A DNA stretch of 64,000 nucleotides from Curtobacterium sp. MCBA15_009 (GCF_001864895.1 NZ_MJGO01000041.1:148462-212461), one strand, 5' to 3'. Positions 17,138-28,924 are shown, counted from the stretch's first letter. Numbers and translations are program-made. Notes: generated by a model not told the origin, from the letters alone.

Positions 17138-17475
17138 CCGTCGCCAGCCGGGCCCCGGTCGGGTTCCGGGGTCGGGTTCGGGGTCGGGCCGCGGCGCAGG
17201 ACGGGGCCGGCTGGGCCGTCTGGCTCGTGCGGCCGAGTACCGCGCCGAAGCGACACTGTTCCGCGGGTGTTCGGCAGCAGGATGACGCGTTCGCGGGAGC
17301 AACCGTCAGCCTCCGCCGGACAGCCCGCGCCAGGACCGACAGCCCCGGCGTCGACGACGGGGCGACCCCAACGACGGCGCCCACAACGGCGGCGCCCGCA
17401 TCGGCGGCGCCCGCAACGACGACAGCCTCCCGCTCGCGCGGGAGGCTGTCGTCGTCTGACGCAGGGGGAGGGCCG
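17138..17475. other. Convergent intergenic region with strong hairpin
   Basis: 338 bp without a gene. It begins with TCGGGTTCCGGGG-like repeats, and 17365-17416 holds four degenerate copies of a CGGCGCCCRCAACG unit. The hairpin GACGACAGCCTCCCG / CGGGAGGCTGTCGTC at about 17417-17456 serves as terminator between the convergent mannose synthase and treZ genes. Confidence 0.75.
17417..17456. terminator. Bidirectional terminator between ppm synthase and treZ
   Basis: Long stem: GACGACAGCCTCCCG pairs with CGGGAGGCTGTCGTC around a short CTCGCG loop. It contains the CCTCCCG/CGGGAGG core seen in the other terminator family. It lies 20 bases beyond the end of treZ. Confidence 0.85.
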
Positions 17476-19230
17476 CTAGCGCAGCACCACCACACCACGC
17501 CCACGGAACCGCACGCAGCCGGCCTCGACGTCGGCCGCGCCGAAGCGGTAGAGCTCCTCGCCGGTGGCGCCGGGCACGGGGACCTCGGCAGCGTCGTCGA
17601 GGAAGTTCACGACGACGTGCACCGGGGTGACGTCCGGTCCGAGCAGACCACGGGTCAGCACGAGCCAGCGACGGTCCTCGCTGAACCGCACGGCGTTCGC
17701 TTCGTACCGGTGGTCGACGAACGCCTGGTCCGTCCGGCGCAGCGCCACGAGGACCCGGTAGGCCCGCAGGATCGTCGCGCCCCGCTCCGAACTGACGTCG
17801 GCCCAGTCGAGCTTCGAGTTCGTGAACGTCGTCGGGTCCTGCGGGTCCGGGACGATCGACTCGTCCCAGCCGTGCTCGGCGAACTCGGCGATGCGCCCCT
17901 CTGCCGTCGCCTTGCCGAGGTCGGGCTCGGGGTGTGAGGTGAAGAACTGCCACGGTGTCGTCGCGGCGAACTCCTCGCCCATGAACAGCATCGGTGTGAA
18001 CGGCCCGAGCAGGGTGAGCGCGGCAGCGATCACCAGGCCCTCGTCGTCCAGCGTCGCCGCGAGGCGGTCGCCGGCGGCGCGGTTGCCGATCTGGTCGTGG
18101 TTCTGGTTCGTCACGACCAGAGCGGTCGCGGGCGAGGTCGCCCGGTCGATCGGACGCCCGTGCCGCTTCCCTCGGAACGACGACCACGTGCCGTCGTGGA
18201 AGAACCCGTGCTCGAGCACCTTCGCCAGCGCCGACAGGGGGGCGAAGTCGGCGTAGTAGCCGTTCGTCTCTCCGGTCAGGGCCACGTGCACCGCGTGGTG
18301 GAAGTCGTCCGACCACTGCCCGGTCAGCCCGTAGCCCGCGGCCTCGCGCGGACGGAACATCACCGGGTCGTTCAGGTCGGACTCGGCGATGAGCGACAGC
18401 GGCCGTCCGACGGACGCCGAGTAGGCGTCGGTCTCGTCCGCCATCTCGGCGAGCACGTGCGGGCGCGAGGTGTCGCGGATCGCGTGCACGGCGTCGAGCC
18501 GGAGCCCGTCGACGTGGTGGTCGCGGAACCACATGCGGACGTTGTCCAGGACGTACCGGCGGACCTCGGGGTGCTCGACGTTCACGGAGTCGCCCCAAGT
18601 GTTCGCGAGGCCCTGCACCAGGTACGGCCCGTACAGCGGCAGGTAGTTCCCGCTCGGTCCGAGGTGGTTGTAGACGACGTCCTGGATGACGCCGAGGCCG
18701 AGCGAGTGCGCCGTGTCCACGAAGCGGTCGTACGCGTCGGGTCCGCCGTACGGGGCGTGCACCGCGAACCAGCCGACGCCGTCGTAGCCCCAGTTCCACT
18801 CGCCGTTGACGGCGTTGACCGGCAGCAGCTCGACGAACTCGACGCCGAGCTCGACCAGGTGGTCGAGCTTCTGCGCCGCCGCGTCGAGGGTGCCCTCGGG
18901 CGTGAAGGTGCCGATGTGCATCTCGTAGACGACGCCGCCGCGTGCCGGCCGCCCGGTCCAGGCCTCGTCGGTCCACGCGAAGCGCGCGGGGTCGACGACC
19001 TCGGACGTGCCGTGCACGCCGTCGGGCTGGTACCGGCTGCGCGGGTCCGGCCGGACGGCGTCGTCGTCACCGATGCGGAACCCGTAGCGGGCGCCGACGA
19101 CCGGCGCGATCGCGTCGGTCGTCCACCAGTCGTCGTCGCCGCGGGTCAGCGGGTACTCGACGTCGTCGACGACCAGCCGGACGCGGTCCGGCTCGGGCGC
19201 CCAGACGGCGTAGCGGTCGGGTGCGGTCAT
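17476..19230 (-). CDS. treZ: Malto-oligosyltrehalose trehalohydrolase
   Basis: 584-aa GH13 enzyme that releases trehalose from maltooligosyl trehalose. An N-terminal early-set/CBM48-like beta domain ([15 protein letters not shown]) precedes the (beta/alpha)8 barrel. Catalytic motifs: [11 protein letters not shown] (nucleophile Asp), LIAESDLND (acid/base Glu) and [11 protein letters not shown] (transition-state Asp). GGAGGG lies about 6 bases before ATG 19230, which also overlaps the treY stop (ATGA). Third gene of treX-treY-treZ, the pathway turning glycogen or maltodextrin into trehalose for osmotic and desiccation protection. Confidence 0.97.
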   Translation of the reverse strand: MTAPDRYAVWAPEPDRVRLVVDDVEYPLTRGDDDWWTTDAIAPVVGARYGFRIGDDDAVRPDPRSRYQPDGVHGTSEVVDPARFAWTDEAWTGRPARGGVVYEMHIGTFTPEGTLDAAAQKLDHLVELGVEFVELLPVNAVNGEWNWGYDGVGWFAVHAPYGGPDAYDRFVDTAHSLGLGVIQDVVYNHLGPSGNYLPLYGPYLVQGLANTWGDSVNVEHPEVRRYVLDNVRMWFRDHHVDGLRLDAVHAIRDTSRPHVLAEMADETDAYSASVGRPLSLIAESDLNDPVMFRPREAAGYGLTGQWSDDFHHAVHVALTGETNGYYADFAPLSALAKVLEHGFFHDGTWSSFRGKRHGRPIDRATSPATALVVTNQNHDQIGNRAAGDRLAATLDDEGLVIAAALTLLGPFTPMLFMGEEFAATTPWQFFTSHPEPDLGKATAEGRIAEFAEHGWDESIVPDPQDPTTFTNSKLDWADVSSERGATILRAYRVLVALRRTDQAFVDHRYEANAVRFSEDRRWLVLTRGLLGPDVTPVHVVVNFLDDAAEVPVPGATGEELYRFGAADVEAGCVRFRGRGVVVLR

Positions 19231-21727
19231 GCGTGACCCTCCAGGATGTCGATCTCGGCCTGCGCATCGGTCTCGGGTGCGTCGGTCGTCGCGGCGGTGG
19301 CCGGACGGGAGGCCCGGCTCGTCTCCGGTGCAGCGGTCGCCGCGTCGACGTGGTCGGGATCGACCACGGTCTCGGCGGGGACGAGCAGCGCGACCGGGTA
19401 GGTGGCGAGCAGTTCGGACAGGGCGATGCCCCGCGATGCCGGGAACCGTCGGCCGGTGAGCACGTCGACCCGCTCGAGGGGGACCGGGTGGACGAGCGTG
19501 TCGCCCCACCCGCCGACCCGCTCGAGGCCGATCGGCAGCCGCGTCGCGACCGTCACGGCGCCGCCGCGGTCGAAGGCGAGCACGTGGTCCGCCGCGCTGC
19601 CGGACGCCTCGAGCGCCAGGTACCGGGTGAAGAGCTCCTGGTGGTCGCGACGGAGCCGCAGGGCACGCGTCGTCACGAGGAGCTTCACCGCACCGTCGAG
19701 ACCGACGTCCGGCAGGCGCTGCGGCCCGTCGTCGTCCGGGCCGTCGACGGCGGCGAGCGTGTGCCGGCGTTCGGTGTAGTCGACCGGCCGACGGTTGTCG
19801 GGGTCGACGAGGGAGCGGTCCCAGAACTCGGTGCCCTGGTAGACGTCGGGGACGCCGGGGGCGGTGAGCTGCACGAGCTTCTGGCCGAGGCCGTTCGACC
19901 AGCCCGCCTGGTCGATGCGCTCGTCGAGGGCGTCGAGCACGGCGACCACGGCGGGGTCGTCGAACGCGGCGTCGACGATCGCGTGCATCTGCGACTCGAA
20001 GGCCTCGTCCGGCTCGGTCCACGTGGTGCTGTCACCGGCTTCGCGCGAGGCCTTCTCGGCGTAGGCGTGCAGGCGCTCACGGCTCGCGGGCCGGGCGCCG
20101 ACGATCGCCTGCCAGAGCAGGTCGGCGAAGACGCGGTCCTCGAGCGGCACGAGCGACTGGAGCCGCTCGAGCGTCGCGCTCCACTCGGCGCCCAGCTCGG
20201 CGAGCACGGCGATGCGTGCGCGGGTGTCCTCGCTGCGCTTGGTGTCGTGCGTGGTGAGGGTCGTCATCGTGTTCGGCCAGCTGCCGAGCCGCTCGCGCTG
20301 CGCCTGGTGGAAGGCGTCCACCGGGACAGCGAAGACGCTCGGGTCGCTGCCGACCTCGCTGAGCGACGACAGGCGCGAGGTGCGGTAGAACGCGGTGTCC
20401 TCGACGCCCTTCGCCATCACCATGCCGCTCGTCTGCTGCAGCCGGAGCGCCGCCGCGTTCATCGGGTCGACGAGCGCGGGAGCGATCCGGTCGATGACGT
20501 CGTCGAGGTCGGGTCGAGCCTCGGCGGCGCGTTCGAGCGCGGTGATGAGGTGGTGGGCGCCCTCGGGCAGGTACGTGCGGTACACGTCGAAGGACGCCAC
20601 GAGCTCGGCGACCGCGTCGACGACGCGCTCGTGCGTGATGGCGTCCGACCCGGCGACGGTCGGTGCGAGCAGCCGCGCGAGCCGCTCGACCTCGCTGCCG
20701 AGGATGCCGTCCGCGATGCCGCGGCGGGTGTCGTGCGTGAGCTGCTGCCAGTCGGCCGGCTCGGCGCCGGACGCGGCCGTCAGGTCGGTCTCGCCGGCGG
20801 GGTCGACGAACACGCGGTCGAAGACGCCGAGGGCGTCGTAGCCCGTCGTGCCGTCGACCGGCCAGGAAGACGGCAACTGCTCGCCCGGCTCGAGGATCTT
20901 CTCGACCAGGGTGTACGCCCCGCCGGTCAGCTCCGCCAGGTCCTGCAGGTACCCGGCCGGGTCGAACAGACCGTCCGGGTGGTCGATGCGGAGACCGTCG
21001 ACCAGACCGTCGCGGAACCAGCCGCCGATGACGCCGTGCGAGGCCGCGAAGACCTCGGGCTCCTCGACGCGGATCGCCGCGAGGGTGTTCACCGCGAAGA
21101 ACCGGCGGTAGTTCAGGTCGTGGTCGGCGCGCTTCCAGTGCACGAAGGCGTAGTGCTGCCGCTCGTGCACCGCGTCGACGGTGTCGCCGTCGTGCACGGT
21201 GCCGGGAGCCGTCGGGTACGCGGTCTCGCCGACCCGGAGCACCGGCCGTGCCGGGTCCGTGGTGTCGAGCGTGACCGCCTTGAGCAGACGGTCGTCGAGC
21301 ACCGGGACGCGGACCTTGCCGTCGCCGGCGTCCCAGTCCACGTCGAACGCCCAGGCGACGGGCGAGCCCTGCCCGAGTTCGAGCAGGGACCACCACCAGG
21401 GGTTCGACTCGGGCGTCGCGACGCCGACGTGGTTCGGGACCACGTCGACGAGGACGCCGAGTCCGGCGGTGTGCGCGGCCTCGGCGACGGCACGGAGCGC
21501 GTCGTCGCCGCCGCGCTCGTCGTCGACCCGCGTGTGGTCGACGACGTCGTAGCCGTGGTTCGACCCCGACTCGGCCTGCAGGACGGGGGACAGGTAGATC
21601 CAGTCCGCCCCGAGGTCGCGCACGTAGTCGACGACGTCGCGCGCCGCCGTGAGGTCGAAGTCCGCCGAGACCTGCAGGCGGTACGTGGACACCGGGACGC
21701 GTCGTGCGGCGCCCGTTGCGTCGGCGG

Positions 21728-21731
<4 letters not shown>
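19227..21731 (-). CDS. treY: Malto-oligosyltrehalose synthase
   Basis: 834-aa GH13 isomerase that converts the reducing-end alpha-1,4 bond of maltodextrins to alpha,alpha-1,1. Motifs: [20 protein letters not shown] at the N-terminus, [20 protein letters not shown] (nucleophile Asp), [13 protein letters not shown] (acid/base Glu) and the TreY-specific [12 protein letters not shown]. Both ends overlap neighbours by 4 bases. The last 45 residues (after about 790) are low-complexity and not family-conserved; their DNA contains a copy of the GACGGGAGGC repeat at 19302. Confidence 0.97.
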
Positions 21732-23959
<2,228 letters not shown>

Positions 23960-24087
23960 GTGGTCCTCCAGGTGTGGGTTTCGCCAACATATCGGTGTGA
24001 CCCGACCGCGTCCGCAGACAAGTCGAAGGTGTGGACTGCTCACGCGGGACCCCACTTGTGGAGGGATGGACGAGTAGCGTCACGCCC
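23960..24087. promoter_or_regulatory. Divergent promoter region of treXYZ and the GerW-like gene
   Basis: 128 bp between divergent genes. Plus-strand TAGCGT at 24075-24080 sits 7 bases before the GerW-like ATG. On the minus strand GGAGG (about 23965-23969) is the ribosome-binding site of glgX. The glgX promoter itself could not be assigned with confidence. Confidence 0.5.
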
Positions 24088-24417
24088 ATGGCCAACATCG
24101 TGTCCCAGATCGCAGATAAGGTCCGCCCGACCGGCGTCTCCACGAACTACGGAGATCCCGTCGAGGTCGGCGACCAGACCATCATCCCGGTGTCCCTCGG
24201 CTGGTTCGGCTTCGGCGGCGGCGGGGACGACGAGAACGGCGGCGGCGGGGGCGGCGGGGGCGGCGGCGCCTCGGTGCCCGTCGGCGCGTACGTCCGTCGG
24301 CCCGGCCAGGACCTCGAGTTCGAGCCGAACCTCATCTCCCTCGTCGCGGTGAGCATCCCGCTGGTCTGGGTGGCCGGCAAGGCGCTCAGCAAGGTGATCC
24401 GCGCCCTGAAGAAGTGA
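24088..24417 (+). CDS. GerW (YtfJ)-like small membrane protein
   Basis: 109 aa. It resembles the GerW/YtfJ family, named for a Bacillus spore-germination protein: an IIPVSLGWFGFGGGG strand, an Asp-rich then ten-residue glycine run and a VPVGAYVRRPG strand, followed by a C-terminal membrane helix (about residues 80-98) and a basic end. The organism is not a spore former by any evidence here, so the sporulation name is misleading and the function is unknown. TAGCGT lies 7 bases before the ATG: a probable leaderless mRNA. Ends in a perfect hairpin. Confidence 0.8.
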   Translation: MANIVSQIADKVRPTGVSTNYGDPVEVGDQTIIPVSLGWFGFGGGGDDENGGGGGGGGGGASVPVGAYVRRPGQDLEFEPNLISLVAVSIPLVWVAGKALSKVIRALKK

Positions 24418-24429
24418 GCCACTGACGGA

Positions 24430-24467
24430 ACGGGAGGCCCGTGGCGGATCCGCCACGGGCCTCCCGT
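24430..24467 (+). terminator. Perfect hairpin, GACGGGAGGC family
   Basis: ACGGGAGGCCCGTGGCG pairs perfectly with CGCCACGGGCCTCCCGT around GATC. It begins 13 bases after the GerW-like stop and separates that gene from the TPP riboswitch. Confidence 0.88.
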
Positions 24468-24501
24468 CCGTCACGCGGTCGCGACCGCGTCTAGACTGCG
24501 A

Positions 24502-24600
24502 GGACACACACGGGAGTCCGGGACCACCGGGCTGAGAGGGAGCGAACGGCGCTCCGACCGTCGAACCTGATCCGGATCATGCCGGCGCAGGGAGGAGTCC
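24502..24600 (+). promoter_or_regulatory. TPP riboswitch (THI element)
   Basis: Conserved thiamine-pyrophosphate aptamer blocks are present in order: CGGGAGTCCGGG, CCGGGCTGAGAGGGAG, a variable hairpin (GGAGCGAACGGCGCTCC) and TCGAACCTGATCCGGATCAT followed by GCCGGCGCAGGGAGG. The ribosome-binding site GGAGGAG (24591-24597) is the 3' end of the aptamer itself, 9 bases from the ykoE ATG, so ligand binding should directly mask translation initiation. A closing stem GGAC (24502)/GTCC (24597) is possible. The downstream genes are a thiamine/HMP-type ECF transporter, as expected. Confidence 0.93.
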
Positions 24601-24606
24601 AGCACC

Positions 24607-25245
24607 ATGTCTTCTGGCACGTCCACGAACGTCCCCACCAGCCCTCGACGATCGCTGCGGTGGCGCGTCGTCGACATTGTCGTCGCGAGCGTCCTCGCCG
24701 TGGCGCTCGGCGTCGTCTTCCGCCTCTGGGAGTTCGGCTACGAACCGATTAGTGTCGTCATGGACCTGGTCCTGCCGGGCACCAAGGCCCTGTTCGGCGG
24801 TGTCTGGCTGCTCGCCGGCCCCGTCGTCGCCATCGTCGTCCGGAAGCCCGGCGCTGCCCTCTACGGCGAGATGGTCGCGGCCTCGGTCGAGGCGCTCTTC
24901 GGCACCCAGTGGGGGTGGCTGACGCTCGAGGCCGGGCTCGTGCAGGGCCTCGGCGCCGAGGTCGTCCTCGCCCTGTTCCTGTACCGCGTGTACCGCCTGC
25001 CCGTCGTCGTGCTCGCCGGTGCGGCGGCCGGCCTCGCGCTCGGCATCAACGACACGGTGCTCTGGTACCCCGGGCTCGACGTCGCCTTCAAGCTCGTCTA
25101 CGTGGTCTGCGCGATCATCTCCGGCGCGGTGATCGCCGGCGCCGGCTCGTGGGCCGTCGTCCGGGCGCTCGCCCGCACCGGCGTCCTGTCGTCCTTCGCG
25201 GCCGGGCGAGAGCACACGCGGCGCTCGCCGCGCGCCCTGGTGTGA
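24607..25245 (+). CDS. ykoE: ECF transporter S component, YkoE type (thiamine/HMP)
   Basis: 212-aa integral membrane substrate-binding subunit. Five or six hydrophobic segments fill residues 20-190. The family stretch WEFGYEPISVVMDLVLPGTKALFGGVWLLAGPV (split motif, residues 44-76) and LEAGLVQGLGAEVV are typical of YkoE. YkoEDC transports thiamine or its pyrimidine precursor HMP. It sits directly behind a TPP riboswitch and overlaps the next gene (GTGA), which supplies both ATPases and the T component. Confidence 0.92.
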   Translation: MSSGTSTNVPTSPRRSLRWRVVDIVVASVLAVALGVVFRLWEFGYEPISVVMDLVLPGTKALFGGVWLLAGPVVAIVVRKPGAALYGEMVAASVEALFGTQWGWLTLEAGLVQGLGAEVVLALFLYRVYRLPVVVLAGAAAGLALGINDTVLWYPGLDVAFKLVYVVCAIISGAVIAGAGSWAVVRALARTGVLSSFAAGREHTRRSPRALV

Positions 25246-28205
25246 CGGCGTCGGGTCCCGCCGGCACGGGGGCGGCCCGCATCGCCTTCCGCGGGTGGGG
25301 GTGGCGGTACCCGGAGCGTGCCGAGTGGGCGGTCCGTGGCGTCGACCTGACCGTCGAGCCGGGGGAGCGGGTCGCGGTCGTCGGACCCTCCGGCGCCGGC
25401 AAGTCCACCCTGCTCCGGGCCGTCGCCGCAGTGCTGCCCGACGAGCCGGACGCCTCCGACGACACAGCGGCCTCGGCCTCGGGCACGGTCCTCGTCGACG
25501 GCGTCGACCCCCGCTCCGTCCGCGGACGGGTCGGCCTCGTCATGCAGGACCCCGAGGCGCACACCGTGATGTCCCGCATCGGCGACGACGTCGCGTTCGG
25601 CTGCGAGAACACCGCCGTGCCGCGGGACGAGACCTGGGCGCGGGTCGTCGAGGCCCTCGGCGTCGTCGACCTCGACCTGCCGCTCGACCGCTCGACCACG
25701 CAGCTGTCCGGTGGGCAGCGGCAGCGGTTGGCGCTCGCGGGCGTGCTCGCGATGCGCCCCGGCGCACTCGTGCTCGACGAACCCTGCGCCAACCTCGACC
25801 CGGCCGGCGTCGTGCAGGTCCACGACGCCGTCCGGGCACTGCTCGACGAGACCGGGGCGACGCTGCTCGTCGTGGAGCACCGCATCGGCACCTGGCTCGA
25901 CCTGGTCGACCGGCTCGTGCTCCTCGAGCCCGCCGGAGGCGTCGTGGCCGACGGCCCCGTGGCCGAGGTGCTCGCCGCGCACGGCCCCGCGCTCACCGCC
26001 GCGGGCGTCTGGGTGCCCGGGGCCGAGCCGGCGCGGGGGTCGGCGCGCCGGGGTGGGGGCGCGGGTGCGGGTGCGGGCGCGGGTGCGGGTGGCCGCGGGG
26101 GGAGCGGGGTGATCGGCCGTTCTTCGCGAGCGGGCGGAATGCCCGGGTCGGTCGGCGGGGAGAGTGCGGCATTCCGCCCGCTCGGTGAGCCCGCGGCCGA
26201 GGGGGCCGCCGTGAGCGCGAGTTCGAGCGAGAACTCGGGCTCGGCTGCGGACGCTGGCTCGGGTGCGCGTCGTGGGCGAGGTCCTTCCGCGCGAGCGGGC
26301 GAAAGACCTGGGTCGTCGAGTGAGAGCACTGCGGCATACCGCCCGCTCGGCGAGTCTGCGGCCGACGGAGCTCCAGGGAGACCGCGTCGGGTTTCGGGTG
26401 GCCGCCGTGGGTGGGCCCTGCCTGCGCGAGCGGGCGAAAGCCCCGGGTCCTCCGTCGAGAGCAGTGCGGCATTCCGCCCGCTCGACGTACCGAGCGCCCT
26501 CGACACCGCCGCCGAGCCCGGCGCCCAGCAGGACGTCGTGCTGCTCGAGGCCGTGGGACTCAGCACCGGACGAAGCACCACGTGGGGCAGCGCGGCCAGC
26601 CCAGCCAGCGCAGCCAGCAGCCCCGCGAGCACGTCGGGCCCCGGTCGCTCCGCTGCCCAGGCGGTCGGCCGGGGGATCGACCTCCGGGTCCGGGCCGGCA
26701 GGGTCCTCGCGATCACCGGCCCGAACGGCGTGGGGAAGACGACGCTCGGCCTGACCCTCGCCGGGCTCCTGCCCCCGGTCGCCGGGACACTCCGTGCCAC
26801 CGACGCCCTGACCCGCGGTGCGGGTCCGGCGCCACACGCCTGGTCGAGCCGCGTGCTCGCAGCCCGCATCGGGACGGTCTTCCAGGACCCCGAACACCAG
26901 ATCGTCGCCCGCACGGTACGCGACGAGGTGCTCGCCGGTCCGCGTGCGCTCGGTCACGCGGACACCGCGGACGGCCTGGAGGCCCTGCTCACCACCTTCG
27001 GGTTGGCCCACCTGGCCGACGTGGACCCGTTCACCCTGTCCGGCGGCGAGCAACGTCGGCTCGCGATCGCCTCCGCCATCGCGACGCGCCCGCCGGTGCT
27101 CGTCCTCGACGAACCGACGTCCGGTCAGGACCGAGCGACGTGGGAAGCCGTCGTGCAGCGCCTCGGGGCCCTCGCCGACGACGGGACCGCGGTCGTCGTC
27201 GTCACGCACGACCGTGACCTGGTGCGGGCGCTCGACGCCGACGAGGTGGTGCTCGGTCCGGACGGGATCGTGCCCGTGCCGGCAGCGGACGGCGATGTGG
27301 CAGTGCTCGCGCCTGTGCGGCGGCCGGACGTGGCCGGTCTCGTGATGAGTGCGGGCGCGATCCTGCCCCTGGGACGCGACCCGGAGCAGGACGCGCCGAC
27401 CGTCTCCGAGACGCGGGCGGTGTCGTCGGGGCGGGTCGTGCCTCCCGGCCCGTCCGCGACCCGTGGGGTCGACGGCGTGCAGCCGGTCGCTTCGTTGCTC
27501 GGGGTGCTCGCGCTCGGGGTGTGCCTGGTGCTGAGCCTGGACATCGTGTCGGCGGCCGTCGCCCTGGCGATCGAGGTCGTGCTGCTGCCGCTCCTGCGGA
27601 TCCCGGTGTGGACGCTGCTGGTGCGGACGTCACCGGTGCTGGTCGCCGCGCCGCTGACCGCGGTGAGCATCGCGCTGTACGGCAGTCCCTCCGGTCGGGA
27701 GTGGTTCGACCTCGGCTTCGCACACGTGACCGACGGGTCGCTGACGCTCGCGCTCGCCACAGCGCTCCGTGTGCTGGCCGTGGGGGTGCCGGCGCTGGCG
27801 CTCTTCGTCCGGGTGGACCCCACCGACCTGGCGGACGGGCTCGCCCAGGTGCTGCGGCTGCCCGCGCGGTTCGTGCTCGGGGCGCTCGCGGCGATCCGCA
27901 TGACGACGCTGCTCGTCGACGACTGGCGGCAGCTCGCGATGGCCCGGCGGGCGCGGGGCCTGGCGGACTCGGGGCGGCTGCGGCGTGCGGCGTCGATGGC
28001 CTTCTCGCTGCTCGTGCTGGCACTGCGCCGGGCGACGACGCTCGCGGTGGCGATGGAGTCGCGGGGGTTCGGCGCTCCCGGGCCGCGGACCTGGGCCAGG
28101 GCGGCGCGGTTTTCGTGGCCGGAGTGGGCGATGGTCGGCGTGCTCGTCGGCATCGGGGCGGCGTCGATCGCCGTGGCGGTCGTCGCGGGGACCTGGCGTG
28201 GCTGA
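25242..28205 (+). CDS. Fused ECF transporter ATPase-ATPase-T component (YkoD-YkoC type)
   Basis: 987 aa. Domain 1 (about 10-255) has Walker A GPSGAGKST (48-56), signature LSGGQR (155-160) and Walker B ALVLDEP. Domain 2 (about 435-680) has Walker A GPNGVGKTT (493-501), signature LSGGEQR (599-605) and Walker B VLVLDEP. From about 715 to 987 there is a membrane EcfT domain with the coupling motifs RRARGLADSG and ESRGFGAPG. YkoD normally carries only the two ATPase domains, so the T component is fused here. The linker (260-430) is low complexity and carries three translated copies of the 62-bp palindrome. GTG start overlaps the ykoE stop. Energises thiamine/HMP uptake. Confidence 0.9.
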   Translation: MTASGPAGTGAARIAFRGWGWRYPERAEWAVRGVDLTVEPGERVAVVGPSGAGKSTLLRAVAAVLPDEPDASDDTAASASGTVLVDGVDPRSVRGRVGLVMQDPEAHTVMSRIGDDVAFGCENTAVPRDETWARVVEALGVVDLDLPLDRSTTQLSGGQRQRLALAGVLAMRPGALVLDEPCANLDPAGVVQVHDAVRALLDETGATLLVVEHRIGTWLDLVDRLVLLEPAGGVVADGPVAEVLAAHGPALTAAGVWVPGAEPARGSARRGGGAGAGAGAGAGGRGGSGVIGRSSRAGGMPGSVGGESAAFRPLGEPAAEGAAVSASSSENSGSAADAGSGARRGRGPSARAGERPGSSSESTAAYRPLGESAADGAPGRPRRVSGGRRGWALPARAGESPGSSVESSAAFRPLDVPSALDTAAEPGAQQDVVLLEAVGLSTGRSTTWGSAASPASAASSPASTSGPGRSAAQAVGRGIDLRVRAGRVLAITGPNGVGKTTLGLTLAGLLPPVAGTLRATDALTRGAGPAPHAWSSRVLAARIGTVFQDPEHQIVARTVRDEVLAGPRALGHADTADGLEALLTTFGLAHLADVDPFTLSGGEQRRLAIASAIATRPPVLVLDEPTSGQDRATWEAVVQRLGALADDGTAVVVVTHDRDLVRALDADEVVLGPDGIVPVPAADGDVAVLAPVRRPDVAGLVMSAGAILPLGRDPEQDAPTVSETRAVSSGRVVPPGPSATRGVDGVQPVASLLGVLALGVCLVLSLDIVSAAVALAIEVVLLPLLRIPVWTLLVRTSPVLVAAPLTAVSIALYGSPSGREWFDLGFAHVTDGSLTLALATALRVLAVGVPALALFVRVDPTDLADGLAQVLRLPARFVLGALAAIRMTTLLVDDWRQLAMARRARGLADSGRLRRAASMAFSLLVLALRRATTLAVAMESRGFGAPGPRTWARAARFSWPEWAMVGVLVGIGAASIAVAVVAGTWRG
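26125..26487 (+). repeat. Three in-frame 62-bp palindromes inside the ECF ATPase gene
   Basis: Copies at 26125-26185, 26290-26354 and 26425-26487 have outer arms GAGCGGGCGRAA and TWCCGCCCGCTC. Each is translated in the same frame as a RAGxxPGS...ESxAAxRPL peptide (residues about 296-314, 351-369 and 396-414). They lie in the linker between the ATPase domains, where insertions would be tolerated. They belong to the family found between genes elsewhere in the window. Confidence 0.85.
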
Positions 28206-28899
28206 CACCGGCGGCGCAGCCGACCGAGCGGCGGTCGAGCCGGCCGCCGTGGACGCCGGCGGGGGTGCCGACGGGGCAGCGAACGGAGCGGCGGTGGAGC
28301 CGGCCGCGGCGGACGCCGGCGGGGCAGCCGGCGGGGCGGCGGTCGAGCCGGCCGCCGTGGACGCCGGTGGGGCTGCGGACGGGCTGGCGCAGGACCTCGC
28401 GGCGGTCGCCGCCGGGGCGGCCGCGGCGTCGGGCGGGCGGCTCGTGGTGCTCGTCGACGGGCGGTCGGGGACGGGCAAGACGACGCTCGGCAACGCCCTG
28501 GCGGGGTGGCTCGGCGCCGAGGTCGTGCACCTCGACGACGTCTACCCGGGATGGGACGGGCTGCGGGCAGCGGCGGACGCGGTGGTGCGGGACGTGCTCG
28601 GCGGCCCCTCCGGCTACCGGCGCTGGGACTGGGAAGCGGGGGGCCCGGCCGGCTGGATCTCGATCCAGCCCGGTGTGCCGATCGTCGTCGAGGGCTGCGG
28701 TGCGCTGTCCCGGGGGTCGGCGCCGCTGGCCTCGCTGCGGGTCTGGCTCGAGGCCGACGACACCGTGCGCCGGGAGCGGGCGATCGGACGCGACGGCGAG
28801 GTGTTCGCCCGTGAGTGGGAGCGCTGGGCCGCGCAGGAACGCGCCTTCATCGACGCCGAGCAGCCGGCCGTGCTGGCGGACGTGGTCGTGCGGACGTAG
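28198..28899 (+). CDS. P-loop nucleoside/small-molecule kinase-like protein
   Basis: 233 aa. An uridine kinase/(d)CMP-kinase-like P-loop, VLVDGRSGTGKTTLGNALA (residues 82-100), is followed by HLDDVYPGWDGL (substrate-binding Asp), the RRWDWE strand and the lid-like REWERWAAQE segment, ending in VVVRT. Actinobacterial homologues are annotated only as ATP-binding proteins; the substrate is unknown. The first 70 residues are an Ala/Gly-rich repeat (three copies of AAVEPAAVDAGG). GTG 28198 overlaps the transporter gene by 8 bases, suggesting co-translation; a role in HMP or thiamine phosphorylation is possible but unsupported. Confidence 0.75.
   Translation: MADTGGAADRAAVEPAAVDAGGGADGAANGAAVEPAAADAGGAAGGAAVEPAAVDAGGAADGLAQDLAAVAAGAAAASGGRLVVLVDGRSGTGKTTLGNALAGWLGAEVVHLDDVYPGWDGLRAAADAVVRDVLGGPSGYRRWDWEAGGPAGWISIQPGVPIVVEGCGALSRGSAPLASLRVWLEADDTVRRERAIGRDGEVFAREWERWAAQERAFIDAEQPAVLADVVVRT
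28228..28382 (+). repeat. Intragenic tandem repeat in kinase N-terminus
   Basis: Three near-identical units beginning GCGGTSGAGCCGGCCGCSGY and ending GACGCCGGYGGGG, about 48-60 bases apart, encode AAVEPAAVDAGG-type peptides. Spacing is a multiple of three, so the frame is kept. Confidence 0.8.
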
Positions 28900-28924
28900 G
28901 ACCCCAGAGCCCCTGAGCCCCGGG

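Noticed and set aside
26125-26487. Frameshift or misassembly in the ECF ATPase gene
   Set aside because: The frame is continuous through all three repeat copies, and both flanking ATPase domains are intact with all motifs.
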